Below, in pieces: positions 43,994 to 51,509 of a stretch of DNA of 53,411 bases. The notes beneath the pieces are model-generated. The model did no database searches and had not been told where the DNA came from. It saw only the letters and a program-made list of their open reading frames with translations. Source of the stretch: Flavobacteriaceae bacterium (GTDB taxonomy: Bacteria > Bacteroidota > Bacteroidia > Flavobacteriales > Flavobacteriaceae). Position 1 is the first letter of the stretch. Every line of letters begins with the position of its first letter. The translations under genes and the position numbers were made by a program. The stretch covers positions 1 to 53,411 of the forward strand of contig JABDIV010000048.1 in assembly GCA_013003555.1 (NCBI GenBank). The letters are read 5' to 3'.

Positions 43994-44741
43994 GGGTTTG
44001 TTGAATCGATTGGGTTAGCAATTCATATAATTCTTTATGCAAAGGATTATCGAGGAGTTTTAAATGCCGCTTGATGGTCTTCTTGTCATACCGTTTGGCC
44101 GGACCCGTCTGGGCCATATAGGGCGATACTTCCTGGACTTTTTTTGCCGTCTCTAAGATAAGCGGTTTTAAAATATCGAAATTGATGTTTTTTATATCGG
44201 TGATCTCATGACCGATCCTATACAGCTGATTGGTGAAATTATTCACAAATACGGCGGCCAGGTGAAGTGTTTGACGCTGTTCGGTATTGATCTTATAATA
44301 CGGACTCCCGATGGCTTCGCATACTTTTTTCAGCAGTATTAAATCTTCCTTTTCAAGGATTTCCAGGCAGAAGGGGACATGACTAAAATCGACGTCCACG
44401 TCTTTTGAAAAGGTCTGCAAGGGGTAGAATACTCCGCGCCGATGTTTCTTATCGAGCTCATGAATGCTCACGCTGCCGGAGGTGTGCACAACCAGTTGAT
44501 CGTCGAACGGCAAGGCCGAAGACAGTTCACCGATGGCATCGTCGCTAACAGCAAGGATGGTGAGATCGGCTTGTTGCAGGGCTTTCAAATCATGAATGAT
44601 CCCGGTTTTAGAGGAGAAAGCCGACAAGCGTTTCTTATCGCGGCTATACCATTGCTGCAACTTTACACCTTCGGAATTATAAATGCCCCGAAAGAGATGA
44701 TGTGCCAGGTTTCCTGCCCCGATAAGATTGATGTTGATCAT
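43974..44741 (-). CDS. Rossmann-like and DUF2520 domain protein
   Basis: The 255-residue protein has a Rossmann-like N-domain starting ININLIGAGNLAHHLFRGIY and a helical C-terminal DUF2520 domain (LHLAAVFVNNFTNQLYRIGHEI, GPAKRYDKKTIKRHLKLL). The fold resembles ketopantoate reductase or prephenate dehydrogenase and NADP binding is likely, but the substrate is unknown. The gene precedes kdsC with a 20-base overlap. Confidence 0.9.
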   Translation of the reverse strand: MININLIGAGNLAHHLFRGIYNSEGVKLQQWYSRDKKRLSAFSSKTGIIHDLKALQQADLTILAVSDDAIGELSSALPFDDQLVVHTSGSVSIHELDKKHRRGVFYPLQTFSKDVDVDFSHVPFCLEILEKEDLILLKKVCEAIGSPYYKINTEQRQTLHLAAVFVNNFTNQLYRIGHEITDIKNINFDILKPLILETAKKVQEVSPYMAQTGPAKRYDKKTIKRHLKLLDNPLHKELYELLTQSIQQTHGRKKL

Positions 44742-44816
44742 GCTGCTAAAATAGCAAATATGAGCGTCCCGAAATAATTATTCTCAGCCTGTTGACATAA
44801 ACAGGAGACGGGATGG

Positions 44817-45203
44817 CTAATCGGCGTTACAGCTTATGCTAACGCTATGCTCGTGCCCATTGGTTTGATTGGTCAGGAACGATACGGCATTGTTATTTTT
44901 AAGCGCCAGGAAATCGGCTTCGGTGATCGTGATCTGGTGATTGTGATCACCTGTACCTTGTATATTATACGTCTTTTCGGCCCCGGCTTCTATATCTTCT
45001 GCCGATACAAATACCGAATGGCCATGATTTCCGGTGATCTCTGAATCACGAGCACCATTTTCGAGGCAATTGCCACTTCCGGTGGGATTATTGATGACAT
45101 CCTGAAATTCATCATCGGTGGTTGTACAATTATTCAGTGTCACGATCGCAGCGAAAATAAATACTAAAGCTGCGGTTTTTTTAAGAATTGTAAATCGTTT
45201 CAT
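44817..45203 (-). CDS. His-rich lipoprotein of unknown function
   Basis: From ATG 45203 the protein has 128 residues with a lipoprotein signal (LKKTAALVFIFAAIVTLNNC); ATG 45221 is also possible, but the 45287 start is excluded because it lies upstream of the promoter. The mature part contains three spaced H-x-H motifs: NHGHSVFV, DHNHQITI and GHEHSVSI, each followed by a beta-strand-like stretch. This pattern suggests metal binding. No family is recognised. It is divergent from the CcsA gene. Confidence 0.82.
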   Translation of the reverse strand: MKRFTILKKTAALVFIFAAIVTLNNCTTTDDEFQDVINNPTGSGNCLENGARDSEITGNHGHSVFVSAEDIEAGAEKTYNIQGTGDHNHQITITEADFLALKNNNAVSFLTNQTNGHEHSVSISCNAD

Positions 45204-45262
45204 AGCTTTCGATTTTAACATGGGTCTTTTATAATAGAGTTCAAATATTGTAAATGGTTGCG

Positions 45263-45292
45263 CAAAGTTAAATAAAAATTGCGGCATGTCAA
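45263..45292 (-). promoter_or_regulatory. Promoter of the His-rich lipoprotein gene
   Basis: On the minus strand TTG (45292-45290), 19 bases, TAACTTTG (45270-45263). This matches the phylum consensus and fixes the transcription start near 45257. Confidence 0.8.
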
Positions 45293-45397
45293 GGGAATCA
45301 CTGCTGGCTGCCGAGAATATAAAAGCAAATGCATCATCATTGTTTTATGAACCTTTTTCCAAAGATCATTTTTCTTTATTCATTAATCATATTTCAT

Positions 45398-45405
45398 TAC
45401 CTTTG
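45398..45405 (+). promoter_or_regulatory. -7 box TACCTTTG for the ccsA-type gene
   Basis: TACCTTTG matches TAnnTTTG, but no clear -33 TTG is at the right distance. A start near 45412 gives a leader of about 21 bases before ATG 45433, which supports that start codon over the 45286 one. Confidence 0.55.
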
Positions 45406-45432
45406 CATGAGTTTTTTCACACGACTCGACAC

Positions 45433-48400
45433 ATGCTAAAAAAAGTTGCTAACATTGTATTTTCTACCCGGCTTACTGCTGCCCTATTTATAGCCTTTGC
45501 TATTGCAATGGGCATTGGCACCTTTCTGGATGCCGGGATGGAAACCTCGCCCACGCCTTATTCACGCCATATGATCTATAATACCTGGTGGTTCGAAACC
45601 ATCATGGCTTTATTCGTGGTTAATTTCTCCGGAAACATGATAAGATTCAAGCTTTGGCGGAAGGAAAAATGGGCCACCCTGACCTTGCATTTGTCTTTTA
45701 TTTTTATTCTTTTGGGTGCTTTTGTCACCCGTTATATCGGTTATGAAGGCGTTATCGCCATACGTGAAGGCGCTACCCAGAATAAATTCCTGACCCAAAA
45801 AACCTATATCACCACCTATATCGACGGACAGTTTATGGTAAACGGCCAGGCCCAGCGTCTGGTCCGGAATGATGAAGTCGATTTTTCACCACGACTGGAC
45901 AATCGTTTTAAGGCGAAAACAAAATATGATACCACGAAGGTAACCATCGAGCTGCTCGATTTTATCGCGGGAGCCGAAGAAGATATCGTTCCCGATCCCG
46001 AAGGGGAGAACTACCTTAAGATCGTTGAAGCCTCAGCCGCAGGTCCGCATAACCATTTTCTCAAGGAAGGCCAGGTTCAAAGTATTCATAATGTGTTATG
46101 GGCGCTGAATAAACACACACATGGAGCGATTAATATTACGTTTACCGATAGTACGCTTACCATCAATTCACCCTATGAAGGCGAATACATGACCATGGCT
46201 ACTATGGCCACGAATCCGGTGGTGAAAGACAGTACGCAACCACTTGTTATCCGGTCTCAATACCGCATAGGAGGTCAAAGCGTGGTCATTCCAAATCCGG
46301 TGATCAAAGGAAAGTTCGCGGTTGTTGAGAAGTCGGAAATGCTTCGGGGTAATGAAGAGGACGGCGTACTACTAAAGATTACAGCCAACGGTGATTCACA
46401 ACAGGTTGGTGTGCTTGGCGGACCGGGCACCAATAATGCTTTCCGACAGGTGAGCGTGGGCGGACTCGATTTTGCATTTAAATACGGTCCGAAAGTGATG
46501 GAATTACCCTTTGCCATCAAACTGAACGACTTTATTGCCGAACGCTATCCGGGCACAAAAAACAGCTATTCATCCTACGAAAGTAAGATCACGGTTTTCG
46601 ATGATCAGGAAGGCGATTTCGACTTCCACATTTATATGAACAATATCCTGAATCATCGCGGATATCGTTTTTTCCAGTCGAGTTTCGACCCGGATGAGAA
46701 AGGAACCATTCTTTCGATAAGTCACGATTACTGGGGCACACTGTTAACCTACATCGGTTATTTTATGCTTTATTTCGGACTGATGGCCATTATGTTTGCG
46801 CCGCATACACGCTTTGATGAACTGCGGAAATATCTGGGTAAGGTTAAGAAGAAAAAAGCCAAATTGACGGCAGCTACTATGCTGATCGTCGGATTTTCGG
46901 CCTTTGGCCAAACCGATACCACAGCGGTTGAATCCCATACACCCGATACCCATGTGTTAGCCAAACCAAACAAGGCGCAAGTCGATTCCATCTTAAGGGC
47001 TAATATTACGAATCCGGAAAAGGCAGAAGAATTTGGCAAGCTGGTGGTCCAGGATCTTGATGGACGGATGAAACCGGTACATACCTACGCGTCTGAATTG
47101 CTTCGGAAATTGACCAAATACGACACCTATGATGGCCATAATGCTACCCAGATCTTTTTGAGTATGCAGGAGAGTCCGTTTTTATGGTATAACGTGCCGA
47201 TAATTTACCTGAGGATGAAGAAAGCTGATTCCATCAGGAAGATAATAGGCATTCCAAAAGAAGACAAATATGCGTCCCTGGCCGATTTCTTTACACCGAA
47301 AGGTTCCTACAAATTGGTTCCATTTATTGAAGAGGCCTACAAGGCGCAGGTACCTAACGCCTTTCAGAAAGAATTCAAAGAAGCCGACCGACGAGTCAAT
47401 CTCCTCTACAACACCCTGAATGGCGGTTCATTGAAATTTTTCCCGGTTCCCGATGATCCGAATAACCTCTGGATCTCGCCAACCGACTACCGAGAGGACA
47501 ATTATAAATTCGAGGACTCCCTTTACGGAAACTTTATCAATACCGGCTTTACCGCCTACCTCATGAACCTGAACGAGGCGAAGAAAACCGGTGATTATAC
47601 AAAGACAGACGAACTGTTGCAGGCCATTAAAAAAACCCAGAAAACCCTGGGTGCTGAGGTGATGATCCCCGATGAAAAGATCGAAACCGAGATCCTGTAT
47701 AACAAATACGACATCTTTAAAAAACTCTTCAGCTGGTATATGTATGCCGGTACGTTGATGTTTATCGTTTTGATCGTACAGATCTTTAAAGACAGAAACC
47801 GGGCCGTTCGTATCCTGGTGAATCTGTTCAAATGGATTATCGTTGGGTTATTTGTCGTGCATACGGCCGGACTTATCGTTCGCTGGTATGTATCGGGTCA
47901 CGCGCCATGGAGTGACGCTTATGAGAGTATGATCTATGTGGCCTGGGCTACGATGCTGTTCGGACTGCTGTTTGGACGCAAGAGTGAATTGACCATTGCA
48001 GCCACAGCATTTGTAACGGCCATGATCCTGATGATCGCTCACTGGAACTGGATGGATCCGAGCATCGCCAACCTACAGCCTGTTCTGAACTCCTATTGGC
48101 TGATGATACATGTGGCTGTGATCGTGGGAAGCTACGGTCCGTTTACGCTGGGAATGATATTGGGTGTAGTGTCGCTCATCCTGATGATACTGACCAACAA
48201 ATCGAACAAGAAAAAGATGAACCTCAACATCAAAGAGCTTACTGTCGTAAACGAAATGGCGTTGACCGTTGGTCTGGTCATGCTGACTATCGGAAACTTC
48301 CTCGGTGGGATGTGGGCCAATGAGAGCTGGGGTCGTTACTGGGGCTGGGATCCGAAAGAAACCTGGGCCCTGATCTCCATTATAATTTATGCCTTTGTGG

Positions 48401-48639
48401 TTCATATGCGATTGGTTCCGGGCTTACGCGGACGCTGGCTCTTTAATCTGATGGCCATCCTGGCATTCGGCAGTATTATGATGACCTATTTCGGGGTGAA
48501 TTTCTACCTCGCCGGCTTGCATTCGTATGCCAGTGGCGACCAGATCGTGAGTCTGCAGTTTATCGGCGGATCGCTGGTTATTATTGCACTTCTCGGCTTA
48601 TTCTCGAAGTTGAAGTATAATCGGTATTATAGGAAATAA
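45433..48639 (+). CDS. ccsA: Fused ResB-CcsA (system II) cytochrome c biogenesis protein
   Basis: A 1068-residue inner-membrane protein that moves heme and attaches it to apocytochrome c. The N-terminal ResB-like part (about 1-480) has several membrane spans (STRLTAALFIAFAIAMGIGTFL) and a large periplasmic loop. The middle (about 480-740) is hydrophilic with no known domain. The CcsA part (about 740-1068) has many spans and the heme-handling WWD motif WGRYWGWDPKETW (WGWDPKETW at 970-978). The start at ATG 45433 follows from the -7 box at 45398. A heptamer array begins 13 bases after the stop. Confidence 0.94.
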   Translation: MLKKVANIVFSTRLTAALFIAFAIAMGIGTFLDAGMETSPTPYSRHMIYNTWWFETIMALFVVNFSGNMIRFKLWRKEKWATLTLHLSFIFILLGAFVTRYIGYEGVIAIREGATQNKFLTQKTYITTYIDGQFMVNGQAQRLVRNDEVDFSPRLDNRFKAKTKYDTTKVTIELLDFIAGAEEDIVPDPEGENYLKIVEASAAGPHNHFLKEGQVQSIHNVLWALNKHTHGAINITFTDSTLTINSPYEGEYMTMATMATNPVVKDSTQPLVIRSQYRIGGQSVVIPNPVIKGKFAVVEKSEMLRGNEEDGVLLKITANGDSQQVGVLGGPGTNNAFRQVSVGGLDFAFKYGPKVMELPFAIKLNDFIAERYPGTKNSYSSYESKITVFDDQEGDFDFHIYMNNILNHRGYRFFQSSFDPDEKGTILSISHDYWGTLLTYIGYFMLYFGLMAIMFAPHTRFDELRKYLGKVKKKKAKLTAATMLIVGFSAFGQTDTTAVESHTPDTHVLAKPNKAQVDSILRANITNPEKAEEFGKLVVQDLDGRMKPVHTYASELLRKLTKYDTYDGHNATQIFLSMQESPFLWYNVPIIYLRMKKADSIRKIIGIPKEDKYASLADFFTPKGSYKLVPFIEEAYKAQVPNAFQKEFKEADRRVNLLYNTLNGGSLKFFPVPDDPNNLWISPTDYREDNYKFEDSLYGNFINTGFTAYLMNLNEAKKTGDYTKTDELLQAIKKTQKTLGAEVMIPDEKIETEILYNKYDIFKKLFSWYMYAGTLMFIVLIVQIFKDRNRAVRILVNLFKWIIVGLFVVHTAGLIVRWYVSGHAPWSDAYESMIYVAWATMLFGLLFGRKSELTIAATAFVTAMILMIAHWNWMDPSIANLQPVLNSYWLMIHVAVIVGSYGPFTLGMILGVVSLILMILTNKSNKKKMNLNIKELTVVNEMALTVGLVMLTIGNFLGGMWANESWGRYWGWDPKETWALISIIIYAFVVHMRLVPGLRGRWLFNLMAILAFGSIMMTYFGVNFYLAGLHSYASGDQIVSLQFIGGSLVIIALLGLFSKLKYNRYYRK

Positions 48640-48651
48640 AGGGGTTGAGTT

Positions 48652-48745
48652 TTTAGTTCCTAGTTCTTAGTTTTTAGTTCCTAGTTCCTAGTTCCTAGTT
48701 CCTAGTTCCTAGTTCCTAGTTCTTAGTGCCTAGTTCTTAGTTCCC
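48652..48745. repeat. Heptanucleotide repeat array 2 (TAGTTCC type)
   Basis: About thirteen seven-base units, consensus CTAGTTC, begin 13 bases after the ccsA stop. The CTAG core puts TAG stops on both strands, and because seven is not a multiple of three the tandem array has stops in all six frames. A hairpin TCCGCC-TCT-GGCGGA follows at 48749-48763. Confidence 0.9.
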
Positions 48746-48748
48746 TTG

Positions 48749-48763
48749 TCCGCCTCTGGCGGA
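48749..48763. repeat. Small palindrome TCCGCC-TCT-GGCGGA
   Basis: A six-pair inverted repeat set inside TTGTCCGCC..GGCGGATRGTTC. The same composite unit recurs at 49134-49148 in array 3. Confidence 0.85.
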
Positions 48764-48817
48764 TGGTTCCTATTTCATTAATAATTACTAACTTCGATTA
48801 TCAACAAAACGCTGCAA

Positions 48818-49006
48818 ATGAATTTCATCAAAAAAATAGGCCCCGGATATTTCCTGATGCTCCTTCTCTGTGTCCTGATTATTATCGTTGCGGAATTTTT
48901 ATTCCTCTCCGGCGAACAGATGCACGGACTCTTTATCGGCCTTTGGGCCCCCATGCTCATGGGATTAATCGTCTTTTTTAAACTCATGGAACATGGAAGC
49001 AAATGA
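48818..49006 (+). CDS. Small two-span membrane protein
   Basis: The 62-residue protein has a basic N-terminus (MNFIKKIGPG) and two hydrophobic stretches (YFLMLLLCVLIIIVAEFLFL and GLFIGLWAPMLMGLIVFFKL), then a polar tail. No family is recognised. A longer overlapping frame exists at 48763-48981 but lacks this pattern. The gene overlaps the next small gene by 14 bases and lies between heptamer arrays 2 and 3. Confidence 0.75.
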   Translation: MNFIKKIGPGYFLMLLLCVLIIIVAEFLFLSGEQMHGLFIGLWAPMLMGLIVFFKLMEHGSK

Positions 49007-49100
49007 TATAGTACTCTGGTTCTCGGTCGTTGTTTCCGTGTGTGTGGTCATTTGGGCTGTTGCAGTGATTCGCACGTATACCCGGATAGGGAAGGATTAG
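48993..49100 (+). CDS. 35-residue single-span membrane peptide overlapping the previous gene
   Basis: ATG at 48993 to TAG at 49098 reads MEANDIVLWFSVVVSVCVVI, then WAVAVIRTYTRIGKD: an acidic short N-terminus, one hydrophobic segment and a basic C-terminus. Overlap with the 62-residue gene (14 bases, different frame) suggests translational coupling. The function is unknown. Confidence 0.68.
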   Translation: MEANDIVLWFSVVVSVCVVIWAVAVIRTYTRIGKD

Positions 49101-49115
49101 ATAATATTTTATAGG

Positions 49116-49220
49116 TAGTTCCTAGTTCCCTTGTCCGCCTTTGGCGGATAGTTCTTAGTTCCTAGTTCTTAGTTCCTAGTTCTTAGTTCCTAGTTCTTAG
49201 TGCCTAGTGGATAGTGCCTG
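49116..49220. repeat. Heptanucleotide repeat array 3 (TAGTTCC type)
   Basis: Seven-base units of CTAGTTC/CTTAGTT type, interrupted by the palindrome at 49134-49148. The array starts 16 bases after the 35-residue gene and ends 16 bases before the stop of the convergent 49237 gene. Confidence 0.88.
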
Positions 49221-49236
49221 GGGTCGGGGGAAATTT

Positions 49237-49824
49237 TTATTTCTTGACCTTAACCGTATAGGATTTGTTTGCATCGGTTAAATAGGTAATCCGCATTTTA
49301 CTGAGTTTCTTGTTATCGAATTGCTCATGTATGTTATAGGTCATACCGTTCCAGCGCCAGATGGGAAACCCCGGTTGGCGATTTCTAACCAAAATATCAG
49401 GGAGCGTAAACGGATTAATATTCAGGAAAACAAGGGTTCCGGGAAATCCAAAATTGACCCCATAATTGCCCTCCATATCCTTAACGATAAGTAAGGTTGA
49501 TTTGCCCGCTATACCTGAACTGGTGTTATTACCATATTCGATGGCTATTTCTTCAGTACCGTCATCGTTGAGATCGAGCGGTAAGACCTTTACATCAAAA
49601 GGATCATCAGCGGTATCTGGATCATCGCTAAGATAAAATTGACTTTCATTGGCTGCCAATTCAAAACCGGTTAATTTAAAGATCTCAATTTTTTCGGCAT
49701 TTGACAAAGTACTGAAGCTATTTTCAAAAAGGACAGACGCATTTTTATAGAGAATTTCATCTTGTGCAAATAGGGATGCACATACACAAAAGAATGCGAT
49801 AAGACTAAGGGAGAAGGATTTCAT
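49237..49824 (-). CDS. Secreted protein of unknown function
   Basis: The 195-residue protein has a signal peptide (LSLIAFFCVCASLFAQD). The mature part has one calcium-loop-like or FG-GAP-like stretch, PLDLNDDGTEEIAIEYGNNTS, and later NFGFPGTLVFLNINPF and FPIWRWNGMTYNIHE. No family is recognised. It stands alone between two heptamer arrays. Confidence 0.78.
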   Translation of the reverse strand: MKSFSLSLIAFFCVCASLFAQDEILYKNASVLFENSFSTLSNAEKIEIFKLTGFELAANESQFYLSDDPDTADDPFDVKVLPLDLNDDGTEEIAIEYGNNTSSGIAGKSTLLIVKDMEGNYGVNFGFPGTLVFLNINPFTLPDILVRNRQPGFPIWRWNGMTYNIHEQFDNKKLSKMRITYLTDANKSYTVKVKK

Positions 49825-50170
49825 CGGATTAATTATTTAAACTAAAATTAATGATTATTACGATAAATCCGGTCTTTTTATAGATGCAGATACCTTTTTT
49901 ATCGATAATCTCATACCGTCAAACGGTTAAATTGACTTTTTTATTTCATTTTAGATTTTTTTAGTGCCTAGTGCCTAGTGCCTAGTGCCTGGTTCCTAGT
50001 ACATAATTCCAAATTCCAAATTCCTAATTCTTAATTCCTAATTCTTAATTCCCAATTCTTAATTCCTAGTGCCTAGTTCCTAGTGCCTGGTTCCTAGTAC
50101 ATAATTCCAAATTCCCAATTCTTAATTCCCAATTCTTAATTCATAATTCTTAATTCCCAATTCCTGGTTC
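49825..50170. other. 346-base intergenic stretch, mostly repeat array 4
   Basis: The first about 135 bases are AT-rich and without visible features. From 49962 to the end the stretch is repeat array 4 (see that entry). No gene is seen. Confidence 0.75.
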
Positions 50171-50174
50171 CTAG
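49962..50174. repeat. Repeat array 4: heptamer (CTAGTGC/CTAGTTC) and octamer (CTTAATTC/CCAATTCT) units
   Basis: Two kinds of short tandem units alternate. A 37-base segment, 49981-50017, is repeated exactly at 50079-50115, a shift of 98 bases. The last unit supplies the TAG stop codon of the YedK-like gene (minus strand, 50173-50171). Confidence 0.88.
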
Positions 50175-50908
50175 AAAAGTTTTTGCAATTCGGGGTAGTC
50201 TACACGATCAACAATATCAGGGCGATTAGAATCAACCCTCGCATTATGCACATCCTTACTCACCGTATACGTTTCCAGGGAATCATAATTATAAGGCGTA
50301 TTGACCAGCTCCATCACATCGTTTTGCGACAAATCGGGTAGCAGCCAATCCTTCTCAACCGACTGTGGCAATAGTACCGGTTCGCGTTTCCGTTTGTTAT
50401 GAATCTCAGCCAGAATCGGGGAGGCCTCACGGGTGAGAATGGCAAATGTTAGGTAGGTGCCGATGACCGTATAAATACCTGCCATGGCCATGGTGTCATC
50501 GTCTTGACGATGGATGTAATAGGGATACGACTTCTTCAGATGATGATGCGGTTCAAAGAAGCCGCTTACCGGGATCAGACAGCGCTGGGTCAGGGCCACA
50601 TTCCGGTAGATAAAATGGTTAAAGAGCTTTTCCGACTGCGCATTGAGTCCGCTGCCGTAGCGCACCGATTCTTTGTAATAATCCTTAACCTCATCGGGTT
50701 GTTTGTTATCAGGTACTATGCCCCAGACGCCGGGTGCCAGCGCATCGGACTTGTCCTGCGGAATTACCAGCATATTGGGATGGGCAAAGCCATTGAGATG
50801 ATAGGCCGGCTTATCAAAAACCGGGCGATAATCCTCATTGACCAGTCCCACGCTAAAACGCAGTTCAAGATCTTTTACCGTTCGTATTTGGCGGGTTTGA
50901 TAGCACAT
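50171..50908 (-). CDS. SOS-response-associated peptidase-like (YedK/HMCES) protein
   Basis: The 245-residue protein begins MCYQTRQ, with the conserved C2 that crosslinks to abasic sites in single-stranded DNA in this family. Other family residues are N and E in NVALTQRCLIPVSGFFEPHH and the His in LAEIHNKRKREPVLLP. YedK/HMCES shields abasic sites and prevents breakage. The final codons run into repeat array 4, whose CTAG provides the stop. Confidence 0.93.
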   Translation of the reverse strand: MCYQTRQIRTVKDLELRFSVGLVNEDYRPVFDKPAYHLNGFAHPNMLVIPQDKSDALAPGVWGIVPDNKQPDEVKDYYKESVRYGSGLNAQSEKLFNHFIYRNVALTQRCLIPVSGFFEPHHHLKKSYPYYIHRQDDDTMAMAGIYTVIGTYLTFAILTREASPILAEIHNKRKREPVLLPQSVEKDWLLPDLSQNDVMELVNTPYNYDSLETYTVSKDVHNARVDSNRPDIVDRVDYPELQKLF

Positions 50909-51212
50909 ACTTTAAATTTATGAATTTACTCCTAAAGTAGTATCTTACATCCAGTTATAAAAATGTAAATCGAGATCAATAATGCGTTTAACATTTTTTT
51001 CTTTTGCTCCTTTTTGCGCGTCCAAAAACGAGCCCAAAAAAGACGCACCAGCCGAGGTATTTTTTGGCTTAGCCAAAAACCGGCGAATAAAATATCGCGT
51101 CTCACTGCGTGTTCCTGGATTTCGATATTTTCTCGCCATATACTTGCGTCTGGCGATTTTCGATGCTTCGCATCGATTTGTTTTTATTTACTAAACCTTA
51201 ACGAATAATAAA
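50909..51212. other. 304-base intergenic stretch
   Basis: No convincing gene is seen; short frames in several phases are all without recognisable motif. Towards its right end there is a hairpin, CGATGC-TTC-GCATCG (51161-51175), followed by T-rich sequence that could act as a terminator for plus-strand transcription. The run of AAAAA/TTTTT segments and small inverted repeats suggests degraded sequence. Confidence 0.55.
51161..51184 (+). terminator. Possible hairpin terminator upstream of the DUF2188 gene
   Basis: A six-pair stem with a three-base loop is followed by ATTTG and a T5 run. It has no clear upstream plus-strand gene to terminate. Confidence 0.45.
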
Positions 51213-51494
51213 ATGCCAGAAAAAAGCAAATCGTTCGTCCGTATATTAATCGAAATCCTCGAGGCTTTTTTTAAAAGCTCCCGCGGACCGAAAAAAAAGA
51301 ACTGGCACCAGCATGTGGTTCCTTATGAGGATGGCTGGGCCGTTAGGCGCGAAGGCAACAAACGCATTACCTCAAAACACCGGAAACAAAGTACCGCCAT
51401 TAGAAAAGCCAAAAGCATTGCAAGAAAACGCAAGGCCGATGTTGTTATCCATAGGGCCGATGGCGGCATACGCGAACGGATCAACTATGATTAA
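51213..51494 (+). CDS. DUF2188 family small protein
   Basis: The 93-residue protein has the DUF2188 pattern at residues 33-90: HQHVVPYEDGWAVRREGNKR, STAIRKAKSIARKRKADVVI and HRADGGIRERINYD. The N-terminal 30 residues are extra and basic, with a short helical stretch. The family has no known function. It converges on the porin gene, with 15 bases between the stops. Confidence 0.9.
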   Translation: MPEKSKSFVRILIEILEAFFKSSRGPKKKNWHQHVVPYEDGWAVRREGNKRITSKHRKQSTAIRKAKSIARKRKADVVIHRADGGIRERINYD

Positions 51495-51509
51495 TCGATT
51501 CGATAATCC

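Noticed and set aside
45286..45432. N-terminal extension of the CcsA-type protein
   Set aside because: It runs across the promoters of both divergent genes, and the membrane-protein start at ATG 45433 fits the family and the -7 box.
48652..49220. Insertion sequence between arrays 2 and 3
   Set aside because: No transposase; the flanking repeats are heptamer arrays and not terminal inverted repeats with target duplications.
43371..50174. CRISPR array
   Set aside because: The repeats are seven- or eight-base tandem units with no spacers and no cas genes nearby.
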